Source: an uncultured Bacilli bacterium (GTDB lineage Bacteria; Bacillota_I; Bacilli_A; RFN20; DUOF01). Taken from it: a stretch of DNA of 64,000 nt. Within the stretch, counting starts at the first letter, position 1; each line of letters starts with the position of its first letter. The position numbers and the translations under genes are program-made. Below the pieces are notes generated by a model. That model made no database searches. It was not told the origin of the DNA and worked only from the letters and a program-made list of their open reading frames with translations. The stretch lies in contig CALVUJ010000024.1 in the NCBI GenBank assembly GCA_944363575.1, positions 1 through 64,000 of the forward strand. The letters are read 5' to 3'. Below are positions 1 through 9,303 of the stretch, one piece after another.

Positions 1-2
1 AA

Positions 3-131
3 AGAATTGTTATAAGTAATTATTATATATTTTTTTGTAATAAAGACAAAAAGATAAAACTTAAAGATAAAGATATTGATTATTCAAATCCTTTTTTATA
101 CGCAAGTAAAACAATTAAACTAACAGAATAA
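3..131 (+). CDS. C-terminal end of an unidentified upstream gene (partial)
   Basis: An open frame runs from the window edge to a TAA at 129-131. It encodes about 42 residues: a hydrophobic stretch (ISNYYIFF) followed by a lysine- and aspartate-rich tail ending in KTIKLTE. A short hydrophobic segment with a charged tail is what the end of a membrane protein would look like, and the next gene 45 nt downstream is itself a membrane transporter, so an operon is plausible. The length is too short to identify a family, and chance openness in such AT-rich DNA cannot be excluded. Confidence 0.4.
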   Translation, partial: RIVISNYYIFFCNKDKKIKLKDKDIDYSNPFLYASKTIKLTE

Positions 132-176
132 AAAAAAGTAACTAACGAAAAAATAATATAGAAAGGAAATACGAAT

Positions 177-2369
177 ATGATTTATATTTACTATGTATTG
201 ATCTTTCTAATGAGTATTAGTAGTTCAATTTGCTTATATTATTTGTTAAAAAAGACTAATAAAAACGAAGTAATTTTAAAAACAATATCATTAGTTTTAG
301 TTACTCTCATGTTTATAAGGTACATGCTAGGAGAAACAGCAATTGAAAAAACACAAGCCTTAAACATGTATTCAGTATTTGGAGATAATATCTTCTTTAC
401 TATTGTTGGAGTAATTTTAGTATGGTTTAGTTATGCAAGTATCTTACTAATAGCGCTATATCCATTCTTCAAAATAAAAACAATTGAAAACATCTTAAAG
501 TTTGTTGCTTTTCCTACAATAATATTAGATTTTATCTTCTTTTACGTATATGGCATAGCAGTCGTAGGCACTGAGGCATTTAATACATTTGATATAAGAA
601 CATTACTTATGAGTATCGAAATAATAATATCTTTTAGTTATTTATCTGCTGTACTCATTAGAAAAGACTATTTTAAGATAACTAAAAAAGAAATAATTAA
701 TTTATTAATAACCATTATTCCTGTTTTAATAGCAATCATGCCAGCTTATACTATTCAGGTTTTCTTTGGTTATAGTGAAAATGCTAATCTATCTTTTGAT
801 GAGTTAACACCTGCTCATCGAATTCTTCTATATTTAAGTATTTTAATACCTTTTATAATCTATTATGCATTAAAAAATAAGAGTGAAGAAATTAGAAGAT
901 TTTCAATGATTTATTTAAGTTTAGCTACTTTATGGACTTTCCTAAGCAAGTATAGTTTTAGTGATGTGTTACATCCTACTAATTGGCCAATACACTTATG
1001 TAATACTGCAATGTTTATTATTCCATTATGCTTAATTTTTAAAATGAAAAGATTATTTTACTTTACTTTCTTTATAAATGTACTAGGTGCTTTTTTAGCA
1101 ATGATTATGCCAGATGTTGATTCAAATCCTTTTTCAACAGGAACGGTTTTGTTTTGGATTAATCACTTCTGTGCTTTCTTTATGCCAGTATTAATCGTTT
1201 TTTTAAGACTATTTGAAAGACCTAAACTTAAACAATGGATTTATTCAATGATTTCTTTTTGTCTTTACTTCATCTTTGTTTTATTTATGAATGCTTTATT
1301 GTCTAATTATGGTAATGTTGACTTCTTCTTTTTAAATAGTGATTTTATTGTTGATAAGCTAGGTAAATGGGCAGAAGATACTAGAGATATAGTAGTAAGT
1401 TTCAAAATAAATGAAAAAATTACCCTAACTTTTTATCCATTATATCAATTCTTATTTTTCATTGTTTATGCCATATTGGCCTTATTAATGTGGTTTTTCT
1501 ATGAGCAGTTATTTGCTATTGAAGATTTACATCACGATATGCGTATACGAAACAGAAAGATTAAATTAGATGAACTAATATTAAAGGCAAGATTAAAAGG
1601 AAGGAGTGTGAATGAACCTATGAATGAAAAAGCAGGATGTTGTATAGAACTTAAAAACTTTTCTAAAAGATATGGATATAGTAAAGGATATGCCGTGGAT
1701 GATGTTTCTTTGAAAGTAAAAGGAGGAGAAATATTTGGTTTTTTAGGTCCTAATGGAGCAGGTAAATCGACAATTATTAAAAGTATAGTGGGAATGCAAA
1801 CAATAACGCATGGAAGTATTGAGGTATGTGGATATGATGTTGATAAGCAACCAGTTGAGGCTAAAAGACAAATAGGATTTGTTCCTGATCATTATGCTTT
1901 ATATGAGAACTTAACGGGAAGGGAATATATTAATTATATTGCTGATTTGTATGAAGTTAGTAAAGAAGAAAGAGATCAAAGAATTGAAAGATATATAAAT
2001 ATTTTTGAATTAAAAGAGGCTTTTGATAATCAAATGAAAACTTATTCTCATGGAATGAAGCAAAAAATAGCTATTATGGCAGCACTTGTTCATAATCCTA
2101 AAGTTTGGATTTTAGATGAGCCATTAACGGGGTTAGATCCAACAAGTATTCATCAAGTTAAAGAGTGTATGAAACAACATGCTAAAGAAGGCAATATTGT
2201 GTTCTTTTCTTCACACATTATTGATGTCGTAGAAAGAATCTGTGATCGTATTGCCATTATTAGAAAAGGAAAATTAGTTTGTGAAGCGAATGTAAAAGAC
2301 TTAGAAAAACAAAAAATCTTATTAGAAGATTATTATTTACAAGCTATAGGTGGGAAAGAAAATGAATAG
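177..2369 (+). CDS. YwaF-like membrane protein fused to an ABC-transporter ATPase
   Basis: A 730-residue protein with two parts. Residues 1 to about 470 are polytopic membrane protein with many hydrophobic segments. A conserved-looking stretch HPTNWPIHLCN plus IPLCLIF resembles the TIGR02206/YwaF integral membrane family. Residues from about 488 form an ABC-2-type ATPase: Walker A GPNGAGKST near 524, signature SHGMKQK near 624, Walker B VWILDEP near 643, D-loop GLDP and the H-loop histidine in SSHI. It likely energises export by the permease encoded next, whose ATG overlaps this gene's stop. The fusion is unusual, because YwaF-type proteins and such ATPases are normally separate. An AAGGAG motif at 1601-1606 precedes in-frame GTG (1608) and ATG (1620) codons just ahead of the ATPase, so a free ATPase could also be made. 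The substrate is unknown. Confidence 0.8.
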   Translation: MIYIYYVLIFLMSISSSICLYYLLKKTNKNEVILKTISLVLVTLMFIRYMLGETAIEKTQALNMYSVFGDNIFFTIVGVILVWFSYASILLIALYPFFKIKTIENILKFVAFPTIILDFIFFYVYGIAVVGTEAFNTFDIRTLLMSIEIIISFSYLSAVLIRKDYFKITKKEIINLLITIIPVLIAIMPAYTIQVFFGYSENANLSFDELTPAHRILLYLSILIPFIIYYALKNKSEEIRRFSMIYLSLATLWTFLSKYSFSDVLHPTNWPIHLCNTAMFIIPLCLIFKMKRLFYFTFFINVLGAFLAMIMPDVDSNPFSTGTVLFWINHFCAFFMPVLIVFLRLFERPKLKQWIYSMISFCLYFIFVLFMNALLSNYGNVDFFFLNSDFIVDKLGKWAEDTRDIVVSFKINEKITLTFYPLYQFLFFIVYAILALLMWFFYEQLFAIEDLHHDMRIRNRKIKLDELILKARLKGRSVNEPMNEKAGCCIELKNFSKRYGYSKGYAVDDVSLKVKGGEIFGFLGPNGAGKSTIIKSIVGMQTITHGSIEVCGYDVDKQPVEAKRQIGFVPDHYALYENLTGREYINYIADLYEVSKEERDQRIERYINIFELKEAFDNQMKTYSHGMKQKIAIMAALVHNPKVWILDEPLTGLDPTSIHQVKECMKQHAKEGNIVFFSSHIIDVVERICDRIAIIRKGKLVCEANVKDLEKQKILLEDYYLQAIGGKENE

Positions 2370-4008
2370 TTTAAAAGTTTTAGTAATGATGCAATTAAAG
2401 GAAAAACTGAATTTATCTTTCCTTAAAGATAAAAAGCAAGTATTGTTCAAAGCAATTTTTACTATTTTAAAGTTTGCTTTAGTAATAATGCTTTGTTATG
2501 CTTTGCTTTTTGTATGCAGATTACTAAATTTATTCTCATTAACAGCCCATATACCAACTAGTGTTATTAACGTTGTATTTACAGTAATGTTAATTCTTTC
2601 TATTATTTCTTGTACTTTTGGGCTAGTAAAATCTTTATATAGTTCAAGAGATAATCAAGTATTACTAACATTACCCACGAAGTCAATTTATGTTTTCTTA
2701 TCCAAATTAATTGTTTTCTATTTATATGAATTAATAAAAAATTTATCGTTTATGATACCTTTATTTATTAGTTATGGAATTATAAGTGGATTTAGTGTTA
2801 TTTATTATTTTTGGATTATTTTTTGCTTTATTTTTATTTCTCTAATCCCTGTTTTAACTGGAGCCTTACTATCAATACCTATGTTATATATTATTCAATT
2901 TTTTAAACAATATAAAATATTACAAGGTATTGTCTTTGCATCAATAGTAGCTCTTTTAACAATGGGTGTTATAAAAGGGATATCTTTAATTCCTGAAAAT
3001 ATTGATTTTATTGCTACATGGGGAACAACCTATTGGAAAATACAAGATTTCTTAAAAACTTTTTCTACTAGATTAGGTATCTTTTATGACATTACAGAAA
3101 TGCTAGTAGGCATCCGTTTAGCCTTAAAAAATGTTTTATTTACCACCTCTTCTTTATTAACATTTTTAAAAGTTATTGGTTATTTAATTATTGTTTTAGG
3201 ATTAACTTTATTAATTACTAAACCATTATTCTATAAAATGGCCTCTAAACCATTTGAATATCTAAAAAAAGATATTAAAAATAAACCTAAAAATAAAGTT
3301 AGAAATAAATACTATTCTTCTTTAAGAAATGAATTTTTACTAAATATTAGATCAACAGATGCTATCTTTAATAATTTAATTATTTTAATAGGTTTACCTA
3401 TAGGAATTCTTTTATTAAATAAGATTTTTGCAGCAATGGATACAAGAACACTAGGTAATTACTTAACATTATCCTTCAATATTTTAATTGTGTTATTATT
3501 TATTTTATCAAGCAATTCATTTGCTGCTTCCATTTACAGTAAGGAAGGAAGAGCTAGCTATCTATTAAAAGTTCAACCATCTAGATACCAACCATTACTT
3601 ATCTCTAAATTAGTGTTTAATGGAATAGTTGCCATTATATCTTTAATTGCTACAGGAGTAGTCATTAAATTAAGTACCAATTTGAGTGTTTCCAATGTCA
3701 TAATATTAACTTTATTTTTTATCTTTATTTATATAGCTCATTTATGTTGGAGTGCTGAATTAGATATTATGAATCCACAATATGAGATATACGCTAGTAT
3801 TGGTGAACAGGAAAGTAACCCAAATGAAACTAAGTCAACAATATATGCCTTTTTACTAGCATTTGGTTTATTTGCTATTGCTTTGTTTTTGATGATGGAA
3901 AATATTAATGAAGCATGGTACAGATTATTATTCATAAGTTTATTACTGTTAATCTTAAGAGTTTATTTATTTTTAAACAAAATAAAACTTTATTATAAGG
4001 AGAAATAG
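2362..4008 (+). CDS. ABC-2-type transporter permease
   Basis: A 548-residue polytopic membrane protein with about a dozen hydrophobic segments in two blocks, separated by a basic cytoplasmic stretch (KKDIKNKPKNKVRNK) near residues 305-320. A GTG 12 nt further upstream is in frame, but the ATG at 2362 is preferred because AGGTGGG sits at proper distance before it. The start overlaps the stop of the upstream ATPase fusion by 8 nt, so translation is probably coupled and the two form one transporter. It resembles large ABC-2 permeases partnered with CcmA-like ATPases in Firmicutes. No substrate can be read from the sequence. The next gene starts 3 nt after its stop, which implies one transcript. 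Confidence 0.75.
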   Translation: MNSLKVLVMMQLKEKLNLSFLKDKKQVLFKAIFTILKFALVIMLCYALLFVCRLLNLFSLTAHIPTSVINVVFTVMLILSIISCTFGLVKSLYSSRDNQVLLTLPTKSIYVFLSKLIVFYLYELIKNLSFMIPLFISYGIISGFSVIYYFWIIFCFIFISLIPVLTGALLSIPMLYIIQFFKQYKILQGIVFASIVALLTMGVIKGISLIPENIDFIATWGTTYWKIQDFLKTFSTRLGIFYDITEMLVGIRLALKNVLFTTSSLLTFLKVIGYLIIVLGLTLLITKPLFYKMASKPFEYLKKDIKNKPKNKVRNKYYSSLRNEFLLNIRSTDAIFNNLIILIGLPIGILLLNKIFAAMDTRTLGNYLTLSFNILIVLLFILSSNSFAASIYSKEGRASYLLKVQPSRYQPLLISKLVFNGIVAIISLIATGVVIKLSTNLSVSNVIILTLFFIFIYIAHLCWSAELDIMNPQYEIYASIGEQESNPNETKSTIYAFLLAFGLFAIALFLMMENINEAWYRLLFISLLLLILRVYLFLNKIKLYYKEK

Positions 4009-4010
4009 AT

Positions 4011-4439
4011 ATGAAGAAGTCAGTGTTAATTTTAATTGCAGTAATCTATGTGGTAGCTATCTTTATGGTTAGCTTTATAGGTTTAAAGATAGGATTCTAT
4101 GATGAAATTATGTATGTAGAAAGCATTAGTGTTGAAAATATAGAATGTGAAAATTGTACGGTTAAGACGGCCGTTGAAAACGGGGTAGAGTATAAATATG
4201 CTGTAGTACAGTATGAAGATGATCCTGAAAATCCAACAGCAGTGCAAATTATTTGGAAATTAAATCCTGATAATGCTACTAATAAAAAAGTAACATTTGA
4301 ATACGATAAGAGTAAAACAATTGGCTATGTAACTGAAACAGGAACAGTAGTCTTTAATAAGAAGGGAACGATTAATGTTTATATTTTAGCTACTGATGGG
4401 AGTGGGCAAAGAGCAATGGTTAAAATTATCGCTAAATAA
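4011..4439 (+). CDS. small membrane-anchored extracytoplasmic protein
   Basis: A 142-residue protein with one N-terminal membrane segment (about residues 4-27) and no lipobox, followed by an outward-facing domain rich in beta-type residues. The domain ends in a pattern (VVFNKKGTINVYILATDGSG) typical of small Ig-like folds, but I cannot assign a named family. A Cys pair in IECENC might form a disulfide or bind metal; this is inference. It starts 3 nt after the permease gene with GGAG in front, so it belongs to the same operon and may be an accessory subunit of the exporter. Unknown function. Confidence 0.65.
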   Translation: MKKSVLILIAVIYVVAIFMVSFIGLKIGFYDEIMYVESISVENIECENCTVKTAVENGVEYKYAVVQYEDDPENPTAVQIIWKLNPDNATNKKVTFEYDKSKTIGYVTETGTVVFNKKGTINVYILATDGSGQRAMVKIIAK

Positions 4440-4446
4440 GAATTCA

Positions 4447-4496
4447 TGTTTTATTTAAGATAAAGAGAGCCTACTATATTTATCTTTAAATAAACA
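4447..4496. repeat. long inverted repeat between operon and lipoprotein gene
   Basis: Two 18-nt arms at 4447-4464 and 4479-4496 are reverse complements apart from small differences in the run of A/T. They are separated by a 14-nt loop. There is no T-run after it, so it is not a classical terminator. It could be a processing site or a weak terminator separating the 4011 gene from the lipoprotein gene that starts 37 nt later. Confidence 0.55.
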
Positions 4497-4532
4497 TTTT
4501 ATATAGATTTAAAAAAAGAAAGGGGAAATAAC

Positions 4533-6626
4533 ATGAAAAAATTAAAAACAATTTTACCAATAATGGCTATGATTATCTCAATGTGTTTTGTTGTTGTAGC
4601 CTGCGGTGGTAAGAAGATTGAAAGTATTGTTTTAAAAGAAGGTAGTATAGCTACAGGTTATACTCAAAACGAAGAAGTAGATCTAAGTGGTTTAATAATT
4701 ATAGTTAAATATAATGATGGAACAACAGAAGAAATTACAAAAGATAAATTAGAAGTAGGAACGATTGATACTTCTGTCGTTGGAGAACAAAAATTAACTA
4801 TTAAGTATGAAGGGAAAACTTTAGATGTTAATATTTTGGTATCTAATAATCTAGATGAAGTATATGATATATTCGGTGTTGATTTACCTACTTATTTAAC
4901 CGTAGATAAATCTAATTTTTATGAACAAGATCATGATTATGTAGTAGGCGATGATAATCCTTTTAAGTTTTTACCAAATATTACGGTATTAGACAATGAT
5001 GACAACTTAGTAACTATTAACCGATATAAGAGTATTTCTACAATTTATAAATATAATGAGGCAAGTCAAATATATGAAGAATTGACAGGAGCAAATCTTA
5101 CTAGTACCGTTACAGTAGATGAAGAAAATTCTACTTATGATTTTAGTGATGTAAGTATAGGTAATAAATATAAATTAATGGTTAGGCCATATTATTTAAC
5201 GGCTGAACAAGCTGAAGATGATGATTTTACAGTATCTTTTGAGTTTAAAGTAGTAGATGGTTGGAATGCATATACAGTTGCAGATCTTTCTAGAATTGAC
5301 AATAGTCAAGATGAATGGAATGAGTATAAAACAAATCATGGAATTGGAAATGAGAAAATTAATGGATTAGTATTACATGGTAATATGACTATCACGATGA
5401 ATGATATTGCTTCTGGCTTTATATATAATTCTCAAGAAACAAGGGAAACTGAATATACTGAACAAAATTATACTAATACAGCAGTTCAAAACACTTTAAA
5501 AGATGGGACATTAATATATGAAAGAACTATAGGTGGCGATTATGGTGTATTTACTTTATATGGTAATTACTTTACTATTGATGCATCACAAATAGCACCT
5601 GCTTCAGATTTAGGAGCAGACTTTAGTAACACAGCATTAATTGCTTATACTTCTGCCTATAATAGAGACAGCAATAATAATAAGATTGCCTTAGAAAACA
5701 CAGTAAATACAAATGGTTTAATTAAAAACATTAATTTTATAGGTAATGCTAAAAGACAGGAAGAAGAAGCTTATAAAGGATTTGGAGGTTTAATTCTTTT
5801 CAAAAGTTTTAGATCTTTAACAACAACAGTTGAAAATTGTACAGTTAATGCTTTCTTTATTGGGATATTTCCTGAATTTTATGAGAGTAAAATAGTTGTT
5901 AATAAAGTTAAAGTTATTGATAGTTTCCAAAGTGGTATTTATGCAAGCCAAGGTATTACTCTGGAAATAAACGATAGCTTGATTTCAAAAAGTGGTGGCC
6001 CTGCAATTATTGTTCAACACCAAGAGAATGATGTAAGATCACCTATTGTTAATGTTTCTAATACCTTGATTGATTGCCCAGTAGCAGGACAGGAAGCGTG
6101 GTTCAATAGTATTGAGGGTTTATCTGCGATGGTTACTCAAATTAAAGCTTTAGATCAAATTTTTAGACTACAATTTGATAAAACATTCTTAAAAGGTAAT
6201 ACTAGTAGCGAACAAGAGTTAGCTAAGGCAACAATGAATATCATTGCTGTTTTAAAGGATGCTGATGCTGCTAGTCCAGTTGAGGCAACAGGCGTGCAAG
6301 GAAAAATTACTATTGATGGATATCTTGCGATAGATAAGGATCCAATACCTGCAGATGCAACTCTTAATGTTCATCAAAAAGTTCAACAGTTACAAAGTGA
6401 AAATCCAGTTTACGCTTCAGCACCAATACTTGTTAATAAGACAGGAGTTATTATCATTTATACAGGAGATCAAAGTAATCCTGTTGTCTTACCACAAGTT
6501 ATGGAAGGTGAGATGACACAAGAGGAAGCTTATAATAAAATTTCTTCAAGTGATAATGATAGTTTAACACTTTATATAGGTGGTTTAGCAGCTGTGTTGA
6601 ACAGGTATGACTTAGAGACTGAATAG
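4533..6626 (+). CDS. secreted lipoprotein with bacterial Ig-like (Big_3-type) domain
   Basis: A 697-residue lipoprotein. The signal peptide ends in lipobox VVAC with the acylated Cys at residue 24. Residues about 28-105 look like a Big_3-type Ig repeat (pattern DLSGLIIIVKYNDGTTEEI followed by GEQKLTIKYEGK). The middle part (about 390-520) has short repeated beta strands such as TVENCTVNAFFIG and IVNVSNTLIDCP, reminiscent of right-handed beta-helix surface proteins. The C-terminal region is unassigned. It is expected to be anchored outside the membrane after lipidation and trimming by LspA (encoded at 61.0 kb). It lies directly behind the ABC export cluster, though the inverted repeat between them may separate transcripts. 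A role in adhesion or surface binding is inference. The start is supported by AAAGGGG 7 nt upstream. Confidence 0.8.
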   Translation: MKKLKTILPIMAMIISMCFVVVACGGKKIESIVLKEGSIATGYTQNEEVDLSGLIIIVKYNDGTTEEITKDKLEVGTIDTSVVGEQKLTIKYEGKTLDVNILVSNNLDEVYDIFGVDLPTYLTVDKSNFYEQDHDYVVGDDNPFKFLPNITVLDNDDNLVTINRYKSISTIYKYNEASQIYEELTGANLTSTVTVDEENSTYDFSDVSIGNKYKLMVRPYYLTAEQAEDDDFTVSFEFKVVDGWNAYTVADLSRIDNSQDEWNEYKTNHGIGNEKINGLVLHGNMTITMNDIASGFIYNSQETRETEYTEQNYTNTAVQNTLKDGTLIYERTIGGDYGVFTLYGNYFTIDASQIAPASDLGADFSNTALIAYTSAYNRDSNNNKIALENTVNTNGLIKNINFIGNAKRQEEEAYKGFGGLILFKSFRSLTTTVENCTVNAFFIGIFPEFYESKIVVNKVKVIDSFQSGIYASQGITLEINDSLISKSGGPAIIVQHQENDVRSPIVNVSNTLIDCPVAGQEAWFNSIEGLSAMVTQIKALDQIFRLQFDKTFLKGNTSSEQELAKATMNIIAVLKDADAASPVEATGVQGKITIDGYLAIDKDPIPADATLNVHQKVQQLQSENPVYASAPILVNKTGVIIIYTGDQSNPVVLPQVMEGEMTQEEAYNKISSSDNDSLTLYIGGLAAVLNRYDLETE

Positions 6627-6644
6627 TAAAAATAAAATTAAACA

Positions 6645-6675
6645 AAAAAGAAAGTTAAAACTTTCTTTTTTTTAT
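6645..6675 (+). terminator. rho-independent terminator of the lipoprotein gene
   Basis: Stem GAAAGT/ACTTTC with loop TTAA, flanked by an A-run before and a long T-run after. It can work on both strands, ending the lipoprotein transcript on the plus strand. Confidence 0.85.
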
Positions 6676-6680
6676 TATAA

Positions 6681-6707
6681 AAAAAGGTATCGCTTGATAC
6701 CTTTTTA
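6681..6707 (-). terminator. rho-independent terminator of rpsD
   Basis: Stem GGTATC/GATACC with loop GCTT, bounded by A6 on one side and T5 on the other. On the minus strand it follows the rpsD stop by about 18 nt and ends in a U-run. It can also act on the plus strand. Confidence 0.85.
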
Positions 6708-6725
6708 TGCTGAATTAAGTTTTTA

Positions 6726-7334
6726 TTAGTCTTTTCTGTTGTAGAATTCAACGATAAGTGATTCATCAATTTCAGGTGATAATTCTACTCTTTCAGGTAA
6801 TCTTGCATATGTACCTTCCATCTTTTCTTTATCAAAAGTAACATAAGCAGGAATTGTTTGAAGAATATCTAATGATTCTTTAACAACCTTTAAGTTCTTA
6901 GAAGTCTCTTTTAAAGCAATTGTTTGTCCAGGTTTTAACATATATGAAGGGATATCAACTTTTTTGCCATCTACTAAAATGTGACCATGATTTACTAATT
7001 GACGAGCAGCACTTCTAGTACGAGCAATACCCATTCTATAAACGATGTTATCTAATCTTGATTCAAGTAATACTAAGAAACGAGTACCAGTAACTTCGTT
7101 TGATTTTTTAGCTAATGTAAAAGTTTTTCTAAATTGTCTTTCATTAACTCCATACATTGTTCTAACCTTTTGCTTTTCTTGTAATTGCTTACCATATTCA
7201 GAAACTTTCTTTTTCTTATTCTTTCCTTGAGGTCCTGGAGCATATGGTCTTTTCTTTAACTCATCACCAGTTTCAAGAATAGAAAAGCCTAATCTACGAG
7301 AAATTTTCCATTTAGGTCCTACATAACGTGACAT
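6726..7334 (-). CDS. rpsD: 30S ribosomal protein S4
   Basis: A 202-residue protein of normal family length that begins [16 protein letters not shown] and carries the S4 RNA-binding domain in the middle ([34 protein letters not shown], cited by its ends, roughly residues 92-125). S4 binds 16S rRNA early in small-subunit assembly and, in Firmicutes, represses its own mRNA through a structured leader. The gene has a long leader with a near-consensus promoter and its own terminator, so it is monocistronic. AGGAGG lies 5 nt ahead of the ATG. In Bacillus subtilis rpsD lies in the same neighbourhood as ezrA and the desulfurase nifZ, as here. Confidence 0.98.
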   Translation of the reverse strand: MSRYVGPKWKISRRLGFSILETGDELKKRPYAPGPQGKNKKKKVSEYGKQLQEKQKVRTMYGVNERQFRKTFTLAKKSNEVTGTRFLVLLESRLDNIVYRMGIARTRSAARQLVNHGHILVDGKKVDIPSYMLKPGQTIALKETSKNLKVVKESLDILQTIPAYVTFDKEKMEGTYARLPERVELSPEIDESLIVEFYNRKD

Positions 7335-7496
7335 ATTTTTCCTCCTTTGTCAGTTTATTTTGCAAAACTTACACAAGTGTGCAAATTCCATTTCCTGGCT
7401 GTTATTATTAGTTATTTCACCCTTCAGCGTAGGTTACTTTAATACATAATGTTAATAACTCCAAACAGAAAGTATTTGCCTGCTGCAAGTACATGC
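7335..7496 (-). promoter_or_regulatory. long rpsD 5' leader, probable S4 autoregulatory region
   Basis: About 160 nt of untranslated leader separate the promoter at 7503-7531 from rpsD, and it contains several short complementary segments, for example GTTTTGC-like and TTGCACAC/GTGTAAG pairs close to the ribosome binding site. Leaders of this size before rpsD in Firmicutes carry the S4-binding autoregulatory element. Assignment to that Rfam family is from position and length, not from a covariance search. Confidence 0.5.
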
Positions 7497-7502
7497 AAAT
7501 AA

Positions 7503-7531
7503 ATAATAAACGCAGTTTAAACTTTTGTCAA
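7503..7531 (-). promoter_or_regulatory. sigma-A-type promoter of rpsD
   Basis: On the minus strand: -35 TTGACA (7526-7531), 17-nt spacer, -10 TATTAT (7503-7508). This is close to consensus and faces rpsD. Confidence 0.8.
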
Positions 7532-7644
7532 TTATAAACTTCTATTTATTTACCTAAATTACAATATACAATCAATAATTTTTCTTTTTTATATTTAAAA
7601 ATTGCAAAGGGTGCTATAATTTAATTGTTATTGGAGGTATATTT

Positions 7645-9303
7645 ATGTTTTTTATTTTAGGAAAGAAAAGAAGTATTAAGAAAAATATTAACAATTTAAA
7701 TGAGAAGTACGATAAATTAAATAATTCAAATATTGATAATAAGATTAATAAATTAAAAGGAATTAGTGAAAATAATAAAGAGTATGTAGATATTTATAAA
7801 GAAGTAAATGATAAATATCATACATTATTAGATAATTATTCTATGGAAATACAAACTCAATTTAATAAAATTGATGTTTTACTTGCCGATAAAAACTATA
7901 AAACAATTAAAGAAGAAATAGCTAATTTAGAAAAATCTTTAACAAATTATGAAAAAGAATTAATAGAAATAGATAATGAAATTAAGGAAATAACTAGTAA
8001 AGAAGATAAATTAAGGGAGATTGTTACCCCTTTAAAGGAAAGATTTAGAGTTTTAAAAGCCAATTTTCATGAACATAAAGAAGAGTTATCTATATGTAGT
8101 AAAATTTTTGAACAAAAAATTAGTGAATTAGAGAAAATAATTGCTAAGTTAGATAAGAAATTGGAAAATGCGTATTATAAAGAAGCTGAAGAAATTATAG
8201 GGGAACTTCAAAAGGACGTTGAATTTTATGAAAAACATTTAATGAAAATGCCTCAAATAGTTTCTTTTAGTATGCAAGTGTTACCTAAAAGGTTAGAAAT
8301 AGCTATGAATAAATATCATAAGATGAAAGAGGAAGGATATCCTTTATATACCATCAAAGCATCGATAGTTGAGGAAAAAATTAAAGATTCATTAGAAGAA
8401 ATTAGAATTAGATTTGAAGCATTTAATTATGAAGATATAAATGATTCTATTAAAGAAGTAGCTTATGATATTGAAAAGTTAAATGATTCGTTAGAAAAAG
8501 AGATTACAGCGAAAGATCATTTTAGCCAATATATTGATACTGTATATGAAAGTATTGATGAAATAGGTAAAAAGTTTTTAAAAGTCAAAAGGGATACCAG
8601 TAACATTAGAGGTATTTATTTGATAAGTGAGGATAAGTATAATATGCTTACTACTTTGGAAAATGAAATACATATTCTTAATCGTATAAAAATGGAATTA
8701 GATGCTTACATTCATTCTGCGACCAAGCAACCATACACCATTTTAACTAACAAAATGGGTGAACTAGCGGAATATGGTGGCGAAGTAGAGGAAAAATTAA
8801 ACGATTATCAAAACTATATTATTTCTTTAAAAAATGATAGCGAATATTCTTATGATAAAGTTAACAATTACAGTATAGAAATCAATAATGTTTATCATAT
8901 TTTAGTAGGATTGAATCACAAAGTGTTATCTGCTATGTACGAAGATGAATACAAAAATGTGTGTGAAATAATTCAAGAAATTGGTAGATGTTTAAAAACA
9001 AAACCAATAGATGTTAATAAAGTTAATGAAAATTGTAGGGGTTTAATTAATCGTGCAGAAAAATTATTAATAGATATGCGTAATAGTTTGAAAATGTATA
9101 ATATGGCACAAAATATCATTGTGTTCACAAATAAGTATCGTAGTAGTTTCTCTACGGTTAATGAAGTGCTAAATAGGGCACAGGTACATTTTGAAAATGG
9201 AGAATTTGAGTTTGCTATTGATAGTGTTAGTGAAGTGTTGCAGGAAGTACACCCAACAGCATATGAAGAAATGATGAAAAGAAAAGGGTATAAAGATGAA
9301 TAA
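7645..9303 (+). CDS. ezrA: EzrA-like septation ring regulator lacking the membrane anchor
   Basis: A 552-residue, almost wholly coiled-coil protein. Its length matches EzrA (about 560), and the last 45 residues (AQVHFENGEFEFAIDSVSEV then VHPTAYEEM) match the conserved EzrA C-terminus. It is followed by a cysteine desulfurase, as ezrA is in Bacillus subtilis. EzrA binds FtsZ, modulates Z-ring assembly and links division to wall synthesis. The usual N-terminal transmembrane helix is missing: the protein starts MFFILGKKRS, only five hydrophobic residues, so it should be cytosolic. The start is fixed by GGAGG 7 nt upstream, and TATAAT at 7615-7620 leaves little room for a longer protein. It is divergent from rpsD. 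Confidence 0.85.
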   Translation: MFFILGKKRSIKKNINNLNEKYDKLNNSNIDNKINKLKGISENNKEYVDIYKEVNDKYHTLLDNYSMEIQTQFNKIDVLLADKNYKTIKEEIANLEKSLTNYEKELIEIDNEIKEITSKEDKLREIVTPLKERFRVLKANFHEHKEELSICSKIFEQKISELEKIIAKLDKKLENAYYKEAEEIIGELQKDVEFYEKHLMKMPQIVSFSMQVLPKRLEIAMNKYHKMKEEGYPLYTIKASIVEEKIKDSLEEIRIRFEAFNYEDINDSIKEVAYDIEKLNDSLEKEITAKDHFSQYIDTVYESIDEIGKKFLKVKRDTSNIRGIYLISEDKYNMLTTLENEIHILNRIKMELDAYIHSATKQPYTILTNKMGELAEYGGEVEEKLNDYQNYIISLKNDSEYSYDKVNNYSIEINNVYHILVGLNHKVLSAMYEDEYKNVCEIIQEIGRCLKTKPIDVNKVNENCRGLINRAEKLLIDMRNSLKMYNMAQNIIVFTNKYRSSFSTVNEVLNRAQVHFENGEFEFAIDSVSEVLQEVHPTAYEEMMKRKGYKDE

